This document shows positions 48,496 to 59,480 of a stretch of 64,000 nucleotides of DNA, one piece after another. Below the pieces are notes generated by a model. It searched no databases. It was not told the origin of the DNA and was given only the letters and a program-made list of their open reading frames with translations. The DNA comes from Ectobacillus panaciterrae DSM 19096 (lineage in GTDB: Bacteria; Bacillota; Bacilli; Bacillales; Bacillaceae_G). Every line of letters starts with the position of its first letter. The first letter of the stretch is position 1. Where the stretch lies: assembly GCF_000430785.1 (NCBI RefSeq), contig NZ_KE387248.1, forward strand, positions 17,008-81,007, written 5' to 3'. Made by a program: the position numbers and the translations under genes.

Positions 48496-50742
48496 TTATA
48501 CTTGCAATTCCGGTTTCGGTTCTGCTTCTTTCTTGCCTTTTCCTTTCTTTAAGCGGCGCTTCTCAAGAAGTAACCAAATTTGAGAAGCAACGAAAACGGA
48601 GGAGTATGTTCCTACGATTAGACCGATTAATAAGGCAAAAGAGAAGCTCCGAAGAGACTCGCTTCCGAAAATTAATAACGCGATAACCGGCAATAGAACT
48701 GTCATTACAGTATTCACGGAACGTCCCAGCGTTTGACGGATGCTTAAGTTTACGATATCCTCCAAATCCTGTTCTGTACGAATTTTGCGTTTTTTGTATA
48801 ATTCACGGTTTCTGTCAAATGTAACGATAGAGTCGTTAATAGAGTAACCGACAATCGTTAGCACAGCCGCAATGAACGGCAGATCTACTTCCAGACGGAG
48901 GATACTGAATGCTGTAATAATAAAGAACGCATCATGCAGCAGTGCAAGAACTGCGGAAACAGCATACGTAAAACGGAAGCGAATGCTCACATACAGGATG
49001 ATCCCTACAGATGCAATCATAACAGCGATGAACGCATTGCGCGCAAGCTCTTTTCCGATTGTCGGGGATACCGTGCTCACGTTTGGCTCTGAACCGTATT
49101 TATTCTTCACTTCGCTTTTTACTTTTGCAATTTCATCTTTTGAAAGTACCCCTTTAGAACGGACAGCGACACTTTTGTTATCAGTTCCGGTTAAGACGAT
49201 ATCTTCAGTCTTTACACCGAGCTTGTTTAAATCACTGTTCAGTTCGGAAACGACAATCGGTTTGCTGCTCGTAATGTCCATGCGCGTACCGCTTGCAAAG
49301 TCGATGCCGACGTTTAGCTTAAACAGTGATAGGACGATGGCACCGACAATCATAACCGCAATGGAGAACATCAGGAATGCATGTCCTACCTTCACGAAGT
49401 TAATGCGGTCAAATTTCGTAGGCGCATGCTCAATGCCCTTGGAAAGAGGAATAATATCTTTTCGTTTTACACCAAAATATTCAATCTTTTTATCAAAATA
49501 GCGGCTTTTTACGAGAAGACCCAATAAAAAACGCGTAACCCCTACGTTTGTAGCAAAACCGACGATCAAGCTCACCATCAAGCTTGTCGCGAAACCTTTT
49601 ACTGCACTTGTTCCGCAAACAAACAATACAACAGCCGCAAGCATCGTAGTAACGTGCGCATCCAAAACCGTCAAGAAGGAATGACGGTTACCCGCACGAT
49701 ATGCGGCCATCACCGATTTTCCTATCTTCAGTTCATCTTTAAAACGCTCATCCGTAATGATGTTGGCATCTACTGCAATCCCTACCCCGAGAACTAGCGC
49801 CGCGATGCCCGGAAGCGTCAATACAGCATGCATCCAATCGAAAATAAGCAGTGTTATGTAGAGATACATGCCCAGCGTGATAACAGCCACCACACCCGGT
49901 AAACGGTAGTACACCAACATAAATAAGAAAATAAGCCCTATACCGATAGCGCCGGCAAGAATTGTTTTCTGCAGAGCTGTTTCGCCGAATTTCGCTCCGA
50001 CTGAAGTCGAATACATCTCTTTCAGGTCAACAGGAAGAGCGCCTGCATTCAATAAGTTAGCAAGTCCTTTCGCTTCTTCCGGCGTAAAAGAACCTACGAT
50101 AGATACGTCTGCTTGATTAAATACTTGGTTAACAGTCGCAGCTGATAAATATTTCGGCTTCGGTTTGCCCGCTTCTGCTTTATAAGAATCTTTTCCTTCT
50201 TCAAAGTCAAGCCAGATGACCATTAAATTATTAGGTTTCATTGCCAATATTTTTTCCGTTACACTGCGGAATTTATCAGCGCTTTTCAGCGTTAATCCGA
50301 CGCTTGGACGGCCTTGCTCGTCAAATGTCTGCTTAGCGCCGCCCTCTTTCAAATCTGTTCCATCCAGCAAAATGTTATCATTTACATCACGGAACGTAAG
50401 CTTGGCTTGCGTAGACAGGATTTCCCTTGCTTTTGACTGATCTTGGACACCAGCCAACTGTACACGAATACGGTCTTTTCCTTCAATTTGGATATTCGGC
50501 TCGCTTACCCCGAGGACGTTTACACGATTCTCGAGTGCATGCACTGTGCTCACGAGCACATCGTGCGTAATTTTATCTCCCTTTTTTGCCGGCTTTACTT
50601 CATACAAAACCTCAAAACCGCCGCGCAAATCAAGCCCAAGGTTAATGCCCTGCGTAATATTTTTTGTTGTTGCTCCAATGATGCCGCCCACAATAAGGAC
50701 GATTAAAAAGAAAGCAACGATTCTGCTGCTTCGTTTAGTCAT
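48496..50742 (-). CDS. secDF: Protein translocase subunit SecDF (fused)
   Basis: A 748-residue RND-type membrane protein that drives late Sec export with the proton gradient. SecD half: first helix, large P1 domain, then the GLGLDLRGG-type motif (here INLGLDLRGGFEVLYEV) near the N-terminus. The SecF half begins about residue 440 with NVGIDFASGTRMDI. The fusion is normal for Bacillus. Its partner YajC is encoded 3.4 kb further right. Confidence 0.96.
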   Translation of the reverse strand: MTKRSSRIVAFFLIVLIVGGIIGATTKNITQGINLGLDLRGGFEVLYEVKPAKKGDKITHDVLVSTVHALENRVNVLGVSEPNIQIEGKDRIRVQLAGVQDQSKAREILSTQAKLTFRDVNDNILLDGTDLKEGGAKQTFDEQGRPSVGLTLKSADKFRSVTEKILAMKPNNLMVIWLDFEEGKDSYKAEAGKPKPKYLSAATVNQVFNQADVSIVGSFTPEEAKGLANLLNAGALPVDLKEMYSTSVGAKFGETALQKTILAGAIGIGLIFLFMLVYYRLPGVVAVITLGMYLYITLLIFDWMHAVLTLPGIAALVLGVGIAVDANIITDERFKDELKIGKSVMAAYRAGNRHSFLTVLDAHVTTMLAAVVLFVCGTSAVKGFATSLMVSLIVGFATNVGVTRFLLGLLVKSRYFDKKIEYFGVKRKDIIPLSKGIEHAPTKFDRINFVKVGHAFLMFSIAVMIVGAIVLSLFKLNVGIDFASGTRMDITSSKPIVVSELNSDLNKLGVKTEDIVLTGTDNKSVAVRSKGVLSKDEIAKVKSEVKNKYGSEPNVSTVSPTIGKELARNAFIAVMIASVGIILYVSIRFRFTYAVSAVLALLHDAFFIITAFSILRLEVDLPFIAAVLTIVGYSINDSIVTFDRNRELYKKRKIRTEQDLEDIVNLSIRQTLGRSVNTVMTVLLPVIALLIFGSESLRSFSFALLIGLIVGTYSSVFVASQIWLLLEKRRLKKGKGKKEAEPKPELQV

Positions 50743-50823
50743 GAGTGATATGTGCCTCCTTCTACTACACTAACAATAGCAATACATCAATTATATGAAT
50801 CCGCAAATGTACATGTCAAATTT

Positions 50824-51108
50824 TTACTTATTTTCGTACTCTTCAAATGACCAAAGCGGTGCTTTGTAAGCTTCCATTGTTAAATATGTCATATAATCGC
50901 TTGTGGAAAGCGTCAGCACATCGTTGACGAGCTGATAGATTCTCGTCTCATCGCTTGGCCGTTTCCACTTTTTGCTTCTCAAACATTCCCATATCTCTTG
51001 GACTGTTACTCGATCGTATCCTAGTAACCTGAATTCATCTACTTTGCTTTCTAGCACAACTTGCAGCTGCTCGCGATAAGCGTCTACCGGATGTTCTTTC
51101 ACAACCAT
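50824..51108 (-). CDS. comN: Post-transcriptional regulator ComN (YrzD)
   Basis: A 94-residue soluble protein of the Post_transc_reg family. DAYREQLQVVLESKVDEFRL and TVQEIWECLRSKKW are its conserved helices. In B. subtilis ComN affects comE mRNA and DNA uptake. ATG 51108 has AAGGAGGA 8 bases upstream. It is 81 bases upstream of secDF and divergent from spoVB, the arrangement of B. subtilis. Confidence 0.85.
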   Translation of the reverse strand: MVVKEHPVDAYREQLQVVLESKVDEFRLLGYDRVTVQEIWECLRSKKWKRPSDETRIYQLVNDVLTLSTSDYMTYLTMEAYKAPLWSFEEYENK

Positions 51109-51187
51109 CGCGCAAATCCTCCTTCGTTTATTTGGGAGTTTAAAGAGTATATACACACAAGAATTTTCTTAAAGTTTCAAAAAAATC

Positions 51188-51215
51188 TTATAAAAAAATG
51201 CTTGTACACATACAC
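51188..51215 (+). promoter_or_regulatory. Possible sigma-E promoter of spoVB
   Basis: TTATAAA, 14 bases, CATACAC: the -10 box fits the sigma-E consensus well and the -35 box partly. SpoVB of B. subtilis is a mother-cell (sigma-E) gene. Confidence 0.4.
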
Positions 51216-51292
51216 CTTGTCATGCTTGCCTTATGTATTGGCATATAGATTATTGTAAAGCATTCTAGGGCTTTTGAGAAGGTGGGAAAGAA

Positions 51293-52849
51293 ATGACGAA
51301 GCAAAGCTTTTTGCGCGGCACATTTATTTTAATGCTGGCGGGGTTGATTACAAGGGTTTTAGGTTTTGTAAACCGGATTGTTATGGCGAGAATTCTTGGA
51401 GAAGAAGGAGTCGGTCTGTATATGATGGCCGTCCCCACATTTATTTTAGCTATTACTGTTACCCAGCTCGGCCTGCCTGTAGCGATTGCCAAACTCATTG
51501 CTGAAGCGGATGCCACAAACAACTCGCAAAAGGTAAAAAGGATATTGACTGTTTCCTTAGCCATCACGCTGACGTTAAGCGTTGTCTTTACACTAGGAAT
51601 TATGATTGCAGCTCCCCTCTTATCGCAAAAATTTTTGACAGACTCGCGAACGTTTTATCCGCTCATTGCCATTTTGCCTGTCGTTCCCATTATCGCCGTT
51701 TCATCTGTACTTCGCGGGTATTTCCAGGGAAAGCAAAACATGAAGCCAGGTGCCTATGCGCAAGTCATTGAGCAAATCGTGCGTATTACTCTTATTGCGG
51801 TTTGCATTCGCGCTTTTCTGCCGCTCGGCATTGAGTATGCGGCTGCCGGGGCTATGATTTCTGCAGCTGCCGGCGAGCTGGTCTCGTTATTGTACATGTT
51901 TCTTATGTTTCGCCGTGAAAAACATATTACAATTCGTTCTCAGTTTTTCCACACAGTCAAAACGAGCAAAGATACGTTTCAATCTCTGATGTCAATCGCC
52001 ATCCCCACTACCGGAAGCCGATTTATCGGATCCGTTTCCTACTTTTTAGAGCCGATTGTCGTTGCGCAAAGCTTGGCAATTGCAGGTGTTACGGCTGCCG
52101 TTGCCACGAAGCAGTACGGTGAGCTGAACGGTTATGCGCTGCCGCTGTTATTTTTGCCTTCTTTCCTTACGTACGCCTTGTCTACTGCTCTCGTTCCCTC
52201 TATTAGCGAGGCAATGGCAAAGAAGCAGCATCAGCTTGTCGAATACCGGCTGCAGCAGGCCCTTCGCCTTTCTTTCATTTCCGGCGGCTGGTCGGTTGTC
52301 ATCCTTTATGTGTTTGCTTCTCCTATTCTCACTCTTATGTACGGTACAGACCATGCGACTGTGTTTATTCAGCTGCTTGCGCCTTGTTTCATCTTTTATT
52401 ACTTTCAAGGTCCGCTCACTTCTATGCTGCAGGCGCTGGATTTGGCAAAGGCAGCTATGATGAACAGCTTGATTGGATCTGCAGTAAAAATCAGCGTCAT
52501 ATTCGCTCTTGCCTCCCGACCCGAATTCCAAATTATGGGGGTTGCATTAGCAATGGCAGCCGGGCTCATCACCGTCACAATGCTTCATTATGCCACGGTG
52601 CTAAAGCGCATTACCTTCACTATTTATGCCAAAGATTATATATATGGGATGATCGCCATTCTTGTTGCAGGCGCTGTCGGATTTCTCTGCAATACGTATC
52701 CGTTTTCGTCTTCACTAGGTATTCAAACGCTATCGTCCATCACAATTACAACTTTTGTCTATATACTCCTGCTCATTCTATTCCGGCTCGTTCGCAAAGA
52801 GGAATTGCTGCGCTTGCCGATTTTACGCAAACTATCATTTTTAAAATGA
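51293..52849 (+). CDS. spoVB: Stage V sporulation protein B
   Basis: A 518-residue MurJ-like MOP-superfamily flippase with about 14 helices. SFLRGTFILMLAGLITRVLGF is split over the first helix, and RIVMARILGEEGVGLYMMAVP is the conserved N-terminal block. SpoVB is needed for spore cortex, probably moving lipid-linked precursors. GAAGGTGGG lies about 10 bases before the ATG. The TGA stop is within a family D repeat end. Confidence 0.94.
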   Translation: MTKQSFLRGTFILMLAGLITRVLGFVNRIVMARILGEEGVGLYMMAVPTFILAITVTQLGLPVAIAKLIAEADATNNSQKVKRILTVSLAITLTLSVVFTLGIMIAAPLLSQKFLTDSRTFYPLIAILPVVPIIAVSSVLRGYFQGKQNMKPGAYAQVIEQIVRITLIAVCIRAFLPLGIEYAAAGAMISAAAGELVSLLYMFLMFRREKHITIRSQFFHTVKTSKDTFQSLMSIAIPTTGSRFIGSVSYFLEPIVVAQSLAIAGVTAAVATKQYGELNGYALPLLFLPSFLTYALSTALVPSISEAMAKKQHQLVEYRLQQALRLSFISGGWSVVILYVFASPILTLMYGTDHATVFIQLLAPCFIFYYFQGPLTSMLQALDLAKAAMMNSLIGSAVKISVIFALASRPEFQIMGVALAMAAGLITVTMLHYATVLKRITFTIYAKDYIYGMIAILVAGAVGFLCNTYPFSSSLGIQTLSSITITTFVYILLLILFRLVRKEELLRLPILRKLSFLK

Positions 52850-52911
52850 ACCTCCCCCACTTACCGTTACACACCATTTGCACACTTGAAGTGGGGGTAT
52901 TCTCGCCTAAC
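52847..52911 (-). repeat. Family D hairpin, copy 2, fused to the spoVB stop
   Basis: On the minus strand: TTAGGCGAGAATACCCCCAC, a 9-bp stem CCCCCACTT / AAGTGGGGG around a loop of about 24 bases, then GAGGTTCAT. The last bases are the complement of the spoVB TGA. Confidence 0.6.
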
Positions 52912-52918
52912 TTATGAT

Positions 52919-52957
52919 AAAAGCAGCCTCTTTCTTTGATAGAGGCTGTTTTTTTAC
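52919..52957. terminator. Bidirectional terminator spoVB / YetF-family gene
   Basis: AGCAGCCTCT / AGAGGCTGTT stem with a 9-base loop and a T-run on the plus strand; TTTTATC on the minus strand. Confidence 0.8.
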
Positions 52958-53616
52958 TCATCTTTTACATCCACAAAAAACTGTCCGTTTTGAAAGCTGC
53001 AATACGAAATTTGTTTTAGATCCTTATATCCGAGCTCCCGCAGCTTTTGCCGAAGCCATAAATTCGTTTTGTTCATCGTTGCCAAATGCTCGTCTTGAAT
53101 AATGCCGTCAATGATAAGCGGTAACGTAAAAGCAGATGTTTCGTTTTCACTCTTTTTTTCTTTTTGCTTTTGAAATACGGAAAGCTTACCTGATGGCTCC
53201 AAAATCGCATAATCGACATCACGGATATCTCCTATATCCTTTTCCCGCAGCTGCATCAGCAAATCATCGAAATTATAGCGCTGCTTGCGCATTTGTTTTT
53301 CATCGACCTTGCCTTGCCGGATAAGTATAGCAGGTTCCCCGTCCAGCAGCTTACGGGCTTTTTGGCTTTTAAGGGAGATAAAAGCGAGCGCCACCTGCAT
53401 AAGCATTAAAACCAACATGGGCGTAAGCTGATGCCAAATGGATTTATCCGGATACTCGATCGCAACTACCGCCAGTTCACTCAGCATCAAAAATACAACG
53501 AGATCGAGTATGCTCAGTTCTCCAATCTCCCTTTTCCCCATCAACCTGAAAATAATAAGAATAATTCCGTACAATAAAACGGTTTTTCCGATTGTTTCAA
53601 AAATCTCCACCGTCAT
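52954..53616 (-). CDS. yrbG: DUF421 (YetF/YrbG) family membrane protein
   Basis: A 220-residue protein with three N-terminal helices (to about residue 80) and a cytoplasmic DUF421 domain containing the conserved KARKLLDGEPAILIRQGKV and RYNFDDLLMQLRE. B. subtilis relatives occur in the spore membrane, but the molecular role is unclear. I placed the start at ATG 53616 after AAAGGGCGGG; a GTG two codons on is possible. The position next to spoVB matches YrbG. Confidence 0.82.
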   Translation of the reverse strand: MTVEIFETIGKTVLLYGIILIIFRLMGKREIGELSILDLVVFLMLSELAVVAIEYPDKSIWHQLTPMLVLMLMQVALAFISLKSQKARKLLDGEPAILIRQGKVDEKQMRKQRYNFDDLLMQLREKDIGDIRDVDYAILEPSGKLSVFQKQKEKKSENETSAFTLPLIIDGIIQDEHLATMNKTNLWLRQKLRELGYKDLKQISYCSFQNGQFFVDVKDE

Positions 53617-53762
53617 CCCGCCCTTTTTCTGATTTCTGCATCGCCTAGTTTTCCCTGACATCTTAAAAACTATAACGCTTCACTTTTCTTTTTCTGTTCA
53701 TCAAGAAACTAGTCTAACTCGTACATCTATGAAATATGCTTGTATTAGAAAGGGGGATTATG

Positions 53763-54143
53763 ATGACAGGAACAAAAAAACTATCCGCAGCCATCTTGTT
53801 TGGCCTCGGTACCATTTTATTGCTCGCTACTGTTGTGAGCTTCTGTATCGCGCTGCTCGCAAAGCTGACAAAAATCAGTGACTCTTCTTTAATCATTGTC
53901 GTCTTTATTCTTACACTTCTTTCTATGCTTATTTCCGGTTTCGTGTCCGGCGCGAAAGCAAAAATGAAGGGATGGCTCGCTGGCGGCTCTACAGGCATTC
54001 TGTTTTCTTTCCTTGTATTTCTTGTAAATTATTTAGGATATTCCCAACCGCTTTCAAAAGAAAATATGCTGTACCATCTCGGCCTCATTGCAGCTAGCAC
54101 AATCGGGGGCATTTTCGGAGTGAACACATCAAAAAAAGAATAA
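53763..54143 (+). CDS. yrzE: TIGR04086 family membrane protein (YrzE)
   Basis: A 126-residue membrane protein with four helices (about 7-35, 45-65, 72-92, 100-118). Location between yrbG and yajC on the opposite strand and the small size match YrzE. The function is unknown. AAGGGGG lies 6 bases before ATG 53763; ATG 53760 would be too close. It ends at a terminator shared with yajC. Confidence 0.75.
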   Translation: MTGTKKLSAAILFGLGTILLLATVVSFCIALLAKLTKISDSSLIIVVFILTLLSMLISGFVSGAKAKMKGWLAGGSTGILFSFLVFLVNYLGYSQPLSKENMLYHLGLIAASTIGGIFGVNTSKKE

Positions 54144-54180
54144 GAAAAAAACTTGGCAACCGGAGTTGCCAAGTTTTTTA
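54144..54180. terminator. Bidirectional terminator yrzE / yajC
   Basis: AACTTGGCAAC / GTTGCCAAGTT, a perfect 11-bp stem with a 4-base loop, A-run left and TTTTTT right; it overlaps the yajC stop. Confidence 0.88.
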
Positions 54181-54438
54181 TTTCGTTGCGACTTCACGAA
54201 TCGCATTGCGCTCAAAAGTAAGATGAGAGCCATCTCCTGCTTTAATCACAACTGTTGTATCAGAAATGGAGTCAATCACACCGTGCAAACCGCCGATTGT
54301 CACAATGCGATCGCCTTTTTGCAAGCTGCTTTGCATCGTTGCTACTGCCTTTTGACGCTTTTGCTGCGGGCGAATAAGCAAGAAGTAAAACACTGCAAAC
54401 ATCAATACAAGCGGCAATACTTGTGTAAGCATATTCAT
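54178..54438 (-). CDS. yajC: Preprotein translocase subunit YajC
   Basis: An 86-residue protein with one N-terminal membrane helix (LPLVLMFAVFYFLLI), the invariant RPQQKRQK just after it, and a cytoplasmic domain with LQKGDRIVTIGGLHGVI. It binds SecDF. It follows tgt by 27 bases. Confidence 0.94.
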   Translation of the reverse strand: MNMLTQVLPLVLMFAVFYFLLIRPQQKRQKAVATMQSSLQKGDRIVTIGGLHGVIDSISDTTVVIKAGDGSHLTFERNAIREVATK

Positions 54439-54465
54439 GTTTAAAATCCTCCCTTACTATGTATA

Positions 54466-55620
<1,155 letters not shown>

Positions 55621-55629
55621 TCAAGCTGG

Positions 55630-56658
55630 TCATATTACCAGCATCGCATCTCCAAAGCTGAAGAAGCGATATTTTTCATTCACTGCTTCATGATAAGCAT
55701 GAAGCACGTGCTCTCTTCCTGCCAATGCACTCACAAGCATAATAAGGGTTGATTTTGGCAAGTGAAAGTTTGTAATTAATCCGTCAATTGCTTTAAATTC
55801 ATAGCCGGGATAGATAAAAATATTCGTCCAGCCGGAAGCTGCTTTAAACGTGCCGCCTGTTGCAGAAGCAATGGTTTCAAGCGTACGCGTAGAAGTCGTA
55901 CCGACTGTAATAATGCGGCCGCCCTCCTGCCTAGTGCGGTTTAAAACTGAAGCCGTTTCTTCCGACATATGATAATACTCGGAGTGCATGTCATGCTCTT
56001 CAATTTTATCGACCGAAACCGGCCGGAATGTTCCGAGACCGACATGAAGCGTGATGAAGGCAATCTCTACACCTTTTTCCCGCAAAGCTTCCAAAAGCTC
56101 CTTCGTAAAATGCAAGCCTGCTGTCGGAGCTGCCGCCGAGCCGATTTCACGTGCAAATACAGTTTGATAACGATCGCGGTCATCCAGCGTTTCTTTAATG
56201 TAAGGAGGGAGCGGCATTTCCCCAAGCTCGTCCAAAATTTCGTAAAAAATGCCGTCATATGAAAATTTCAGCTTGCGACCGCCTTGCTCGCCCATTCCAA
56301 CACACTCAGCTTTCAGCTTTCCCTCTCCAAAAGAAAGGATTGTGCCTTCCTTCACACGCTTTGCCGGTTTCACAAGCGTATCCCAAGAATCGTCTTCCTC
56401 CTGCTTTAAAAGAAGCACTTCAATGTGAGCGCCTGTATCTTCCTTTACGCCGTGCAAACGCGCTGGCATCACCTTTGTTTCGTTTAAAACAAGGCAATCT
56501 CCAGGACGAAAATACGTAAGAATATCGAAAAAATGCCTATGCTCAATATCTCCTGTTTGGCGGTTCAGCACCATAAGACGGGAGCTTTCCCGTTTTTCCA
56601 GAGGAGTTTGTGCAATCAGCTCCTCCGGTAAGTGAAAATCAAATGCGTTAATGTCCAT
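55630..56658 (-). CDS. queA: S-adenosylmethionine:tRNA ribosyltransferase-isomerase
   Basis: A 342-residue enzyme that moves the ribosyl part of SAM onto preQ1 in tRNA to form epoxyqueuosine. [20 protein letters not shown] is the family N-terminus; [15 protein letters not shown] and [10 protein letters not shown] are conserved core motifs. ATG 56658 has AGGTGG upstream; the frame start at 56679 has no site. It starts the queA-tgt-yajC run. Confidence 0.96.
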   Translation of the reverse strand: MDINAFDFHLPEELIAQTPLEKRESSRLMVLNRQTGDIEHRHFFDILTYFRPGDCLVLNETKVMPARLHGVKEDTGAHIEVLLLKQEEDDSWDTLVKPAKRVKEGTILSFGEGKLKAECVGMGEQGGRKLKFSYDGIFYEILDELGEMPLPPYIKETLDDRDRYQTVFAREIGSAAAPTAGLHFTKELLEALREKGVEIAFITLHVGLGTFRPVSVDKIEEHDMHSEYYHMSEETASVLNRTRQEGGRIITVGTTSTRTLETIASATGGTFKAASGWTNIFIYPGYEFKAIDGLITNFHLPKSTLIMLVSALAGREHVLHAYHEAVNEKYRFFSFGDAMLVI

Positions 56659-56679
56659 AATTCCACCTGTTTCTATCAT

Positions 56680-56877
56680 TCATTTGAACTTTCCTATAAC
56701 ATACAATACGAGCGACAAAATCACACTCAGTAAAATAGACGTAACAATAGGAAAATAAAAAGTTACATTCCCTTTTTTAATTAAAATATCACCAGGAATC
56801 CTCCCGACAAATTTCCATATAAGACCGATTATGATAAAGATAACGCCAAGTGTCAAAAACAGCTTGGAAAAATCCAT
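56680..56877 (-). CDS. DUF2905 family small membrane protein
   Basis: A 65-residue protein with two membrane helices and the conserved loop WKFVGRIPGDILIKKGNVTFYFP. Unknown function, usually beside ruvB in Bacilli. Its ATG overlaps the ruvB stop (TAATG). Confidence 0.88.
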   Translation of the reverse strand: MDFSKLFLTLGVIFIIIGLIWKFVGRIPGDILIKKGNVTFYFPIVTSILLSVILSLVLYVIGKFK

Positions 56878-57878
56878 TACGGCTTAGGCACCTCCAAACC
56901 GAAATGTTCATACGCAAGCGGCGTTGCAATGCGGCCGCGCGGCGTACGCTGTAAAAAGCCGATTTGCAATAAATACGGCTCATATACATCTTCGATGGTA
57001 TGCGCTTCCTCCCCGATCGTTGCCGCCACCGTCTCCAAGCCGACCGGACCGCCGCGAAACTTTTCAATAATGCCAAGAAGCAATTTATGGTCGATATGAT
57101 CAAGTCCAAGCTGATCGACTTGCAGAAGCTCAAGAGCTGTTTGCGTAATCTCGAGAGTAATGACACCATTCCCCCGCACTTGCGCAAAATCGCGGACGCG
57201 CCGCAGCAAGCGGTTTGCGATACGAGGGGTTCCGCGCGCTCTTTTTGCGATTTCCATTGCTGCACTCCGGTCAATTTCCACCGCAAACACCTCTGCCGTA
57301 CGCTCTACAATTTGAGAAAGCTGATCCGTATCATAATATTCCAAACGGGACAATACACCAAAACGATCCCGAAGCGGAGCAGAAAGAGCTCCTGCTCGTG
57401 TTGTTGCACCCACTAACGTAAATGGAGGCAAATCAAGACGAACAGATTTAGCTGTAGGTCCTTTTCCGATGACAATATCAAGACAGAAGTCTTCCATAGC
57501 CGGATACAGCACTTCCTCCACAGAGCGGTGAAGGCGATGAATTTCATCAATGAACAAAACGTCTCCAGGCTCCAGCGCTGTCAGCACCGCCGCCAAATCT
57601 CCCGGGCGCTCAATAGCAGGTCCCGAAGTTGTGCGCAAATTTACACCCATTTCATTAGCTATAATATTTGCCAACGTTGTTTTCCCTAATCCCGGCGGTC
57701 CATATAATAATACGTGATCGAGCGATTCTTCTCGAAACTTAGCCGCTTCAATAAAAATTTCTAAGTTATGCTTAACCTTCTCCTGACCGATGTATTGCCG
57801 TAAATGCTGGGGACGAAGGGAATACTCGAATTCCACATCCTCATACACCGATTCTCCCGAAACAAGACGTTCATCCAT
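56877..57878 (-). CDS. ruvB: Holliday junction branch-migration ATPase RuvB
   Basis: A 333-residue AAA+ motor. Walker [13 protein letters not shown], Walker [10 protein letters not shown], sensor LVGATTRAG and the C-terminal winged helix ending [16 protein letters not shown] are present. ATG 57878 has AAGAGGTG upstream. It overlaps or abuts ruvA (the ruvA stop is at 57884). Confidence 0.97.
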   Translation of the reverse strand: MDERLVSGESVYEDVEFEYSLRPQHLRQYIGQEKVKHNLEIFIEAAKFREESLDHVLLYGPPGLGKTTLANIIANEMGVNLRTTSGPAIERPGDLAAVLTALEPGDVLFIDEIHRLHRSVEEVLYPAMEDFCLDIVIGKGPTAKSVRLDLPPFTLVGATTRAGALSAPLRDRFGVLSRLEYYDTDQLSQIVERTAEVFAVEIDRSAAMEIAKRARGTPRIANRLLRRVRDFAQVRGNGVITLEITQTALELLQVDQLGLDHIDHKLLLGIIEKFRGGPVGLETVAATIGEEAHTIEDVYEPYLLQIGFLQRTPRGRIATPLAYEHFGLEVPKP

Positions 57879-57883
57879 GCTTC

Positions 57884-58501
57884 TCACCTCTTACCATTTA
57901 ATAGAAGCTGCAGCGCCTTTTTAATATATTGATCGGTTGAAAGCGAGTCCTTTAAGAGTTCAGGCACAACACGCGAAATCTCGCGCTCAGCATAACCAAG
58001 CACTTTTAGCGCCTCCAGCGCCTCTTCCAGCTCTGTAGACACGCTTGACGATTTTTCCAGCTCGGACGGATCAGAAAATAAATCGGGCATTGCGTCCGGA
58101 ACGATATCGGCAAGCTTTCCTTTTAAGTCCAGAATCATTTGCCGCGCTGTCTTCTTTCCGACTCCCGGGAACTTCACTAAAAACTTCTCATCTTCGTGTT
58201 CAACAGCCTGTACAACCTGTGCTGTTTGACCAGCTGCCAGAATGGCAAGCGCACCCTTCGGTCCAATTCCCGATACACCGAGGAGCTTCATAAATAAAGC
58301 ACGCTCCTGACGCGTTTGAAATCCATATAATGCAATGATATCTTCTCTTACATACTGATATGTATAAACGCGAATGCGCTGTTCACTTCTTCGAAATATA
58401 TATGGATTTGGCGTGAGCAGCTGATAGCCAATTCCGTCATGGTCCAGAACGATATACTCCGGTCCTACAAATTCTACGCAGCCTGTGATATATTCAAACA
58501 A
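57884..58501 (-). CDS. ruvA: Holliday junction branch-migration protein RuvA
   Basis: A 205-residue protein. N-terminal OB domain [20 protein letters not shown], helix-hairpin-helix repeats ([32 protein letters not shown]) and a C-terminal UBA-like domain that contacts RuvB. Confidence 0.96.
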   Translation of the reverse strand: MFEYITGCVEFVGPEYIVLDHDGIGYQLLTPNPYIFRRSEQRIRVYTYQYVREDIIALYGFQTRQERALFMKLLGVSGIGPKGALAILAAGQTAQVVQAVEHEDEKFLVKFPGVGKKTARQMILDLKGKLADIVPDAMPDLFSDPSELEKSSSVSTELEEALEALKVLGYAEREISRVVPELLKDSLSTDQYIKKALQLLLNGKR

Positions 58502-58564
58502 CTTTTGACCTCTCCCTTTTCAGTCATGTATTTCATTTTATCACAAGTTGCCGTAAGCGGACAA

Positions 58565-58600
58565 AAAAGAATGAGACTAGCATATGCTAGTCCTTTTTGA
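58565..58600 (-). terminator. Terminator-like hairpin at the end of bofC
   Basis: GACTAG-CATATG-CTAGTC forms a self-complementary stem near the bofC stop, with a T-rich run on both sides. Transcripts may continue into ruvA. Confidence 0.55.
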
Positions 58601-59117
58601 CAGAATAATTCTTCATAGTTTCTAACACTTCCACATAACGCTCCTTCGATTTGATTCGAATGCCGCGTTCCAGCTGCTGTCTCTTATAACTTTCCAGCTT
58701 TCTCATGTCGAGTTGAAAGAATGAATGAATGACGTTACGCGCATCAGGTATTCCTTTAAAGATTTGCAGTACACCTTCTTTGGAAACACCGAAGTAGCCG
58801 CTTGTTTTCAGCAAGGGCGATATATCGTCCACGCGCTTGTGCAACACGAGCTGCACATCATCCCGGTCTACAAGCTGCCAATCTTGATACTTTTGCAAGG
58901 TGGCCTCAAGAGAAGTTGTTTTCTCTGTAAAAATTTCCTCGCTTACTTCTCCATCCAAGTAAGTGCGCTGCAAAATAATCGTAACGGAAGGATCTTGTTT
59001 TTCGCTTAGACTAACCATTCCGCCTGGCATTTTCGCAAAATTCTCTGACGGAAAAAATACCTGTACGAAAATACCGCACGCAATCACCGTCATTATTACC
59101 TTCATTATGAAGTTCAT
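58587..59117 (-). CDS. bofC: Intercompartmental sporulation signalling protein BofC
   Basis: A 176-residue protein with an N-terminal signal/anchor (FIMKVIMTVIACGIFVQVFF), then BofC domains with TIILQRTYLDGEVSEEI and the C-terminal GYFGVSKEGVLQIFKGIP region. In B. subtilis it is made in the forespore and restrains SpoIVB, so affecting sigma-K activation. I chose ATG 59117 with GAGGTGGAGG upstream; the TTG-led extension to 59192 is unlike the family. Next to ruvA as usual. Confidence 0.9.
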   Translation of the reverse strand: MNFIMKVIMTVIACGIFVQVFFPSENFAKMPGGMVSLSEKQDPSVTIILQRTYLDGEVSEEIFTEKTTSLEATLQKYQDWQLVDRDDVQLVLHKRVDDISPLLKTSGYFGVSKEGVLQIFKGIPDARNVIHSFFQLDMRKLESYKRQQLERGIRIKSKERYVEVLETMKNYSVKKD

Positions 59118-59206
59118 ACGCCTCCACCTCTTTGAACTTGGTAAGTAAATCTTCTGCTCTTTAGTGTGACCATCTGTAGAGGTTTTATCCAATTCAAAGA
59201 AACAAG

Positions 59207-59344
59207 AAAACCGTGCTCAATTCTTCTTAGGTGGGCATTGGGCGCCTGCCGAGTGTAGTAACGGTCAAAGCCTTTTAGACACCCTCGCCTGGGTCTTTTG
59301 ACTAGGCAAACAGATTTGTTCTTTTATGTATCGTATAGAGCACC
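59207..59344 (-). repeat. Family B dispersed element, copy 5
   Basis: On the minus strand: AAAGAACAAATCTG, CTAGTCAAAAGACCCAGG, GAGGGTGTCTAAAAG, CTTTGACCGTTACTACACT, CCCACCTAAGAAGAA and TTGAGCACGG. It fills most of the gap between bofC and the next gene; nothing else was recognised there. Confidence 0.7.
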
Positions 59345-59480
59345 ATAGGTTCCAAAAGTAAGAAAAGTAATGGGAAGATATGTCCTTTAAATAATTGCTA
59401 TCTATTAAGATTCTTCTGGATTACTGATAAACATAAGAAAAAAAAAATGTGACATACTAAGAAAAAAAGAAGGTAGTCAT

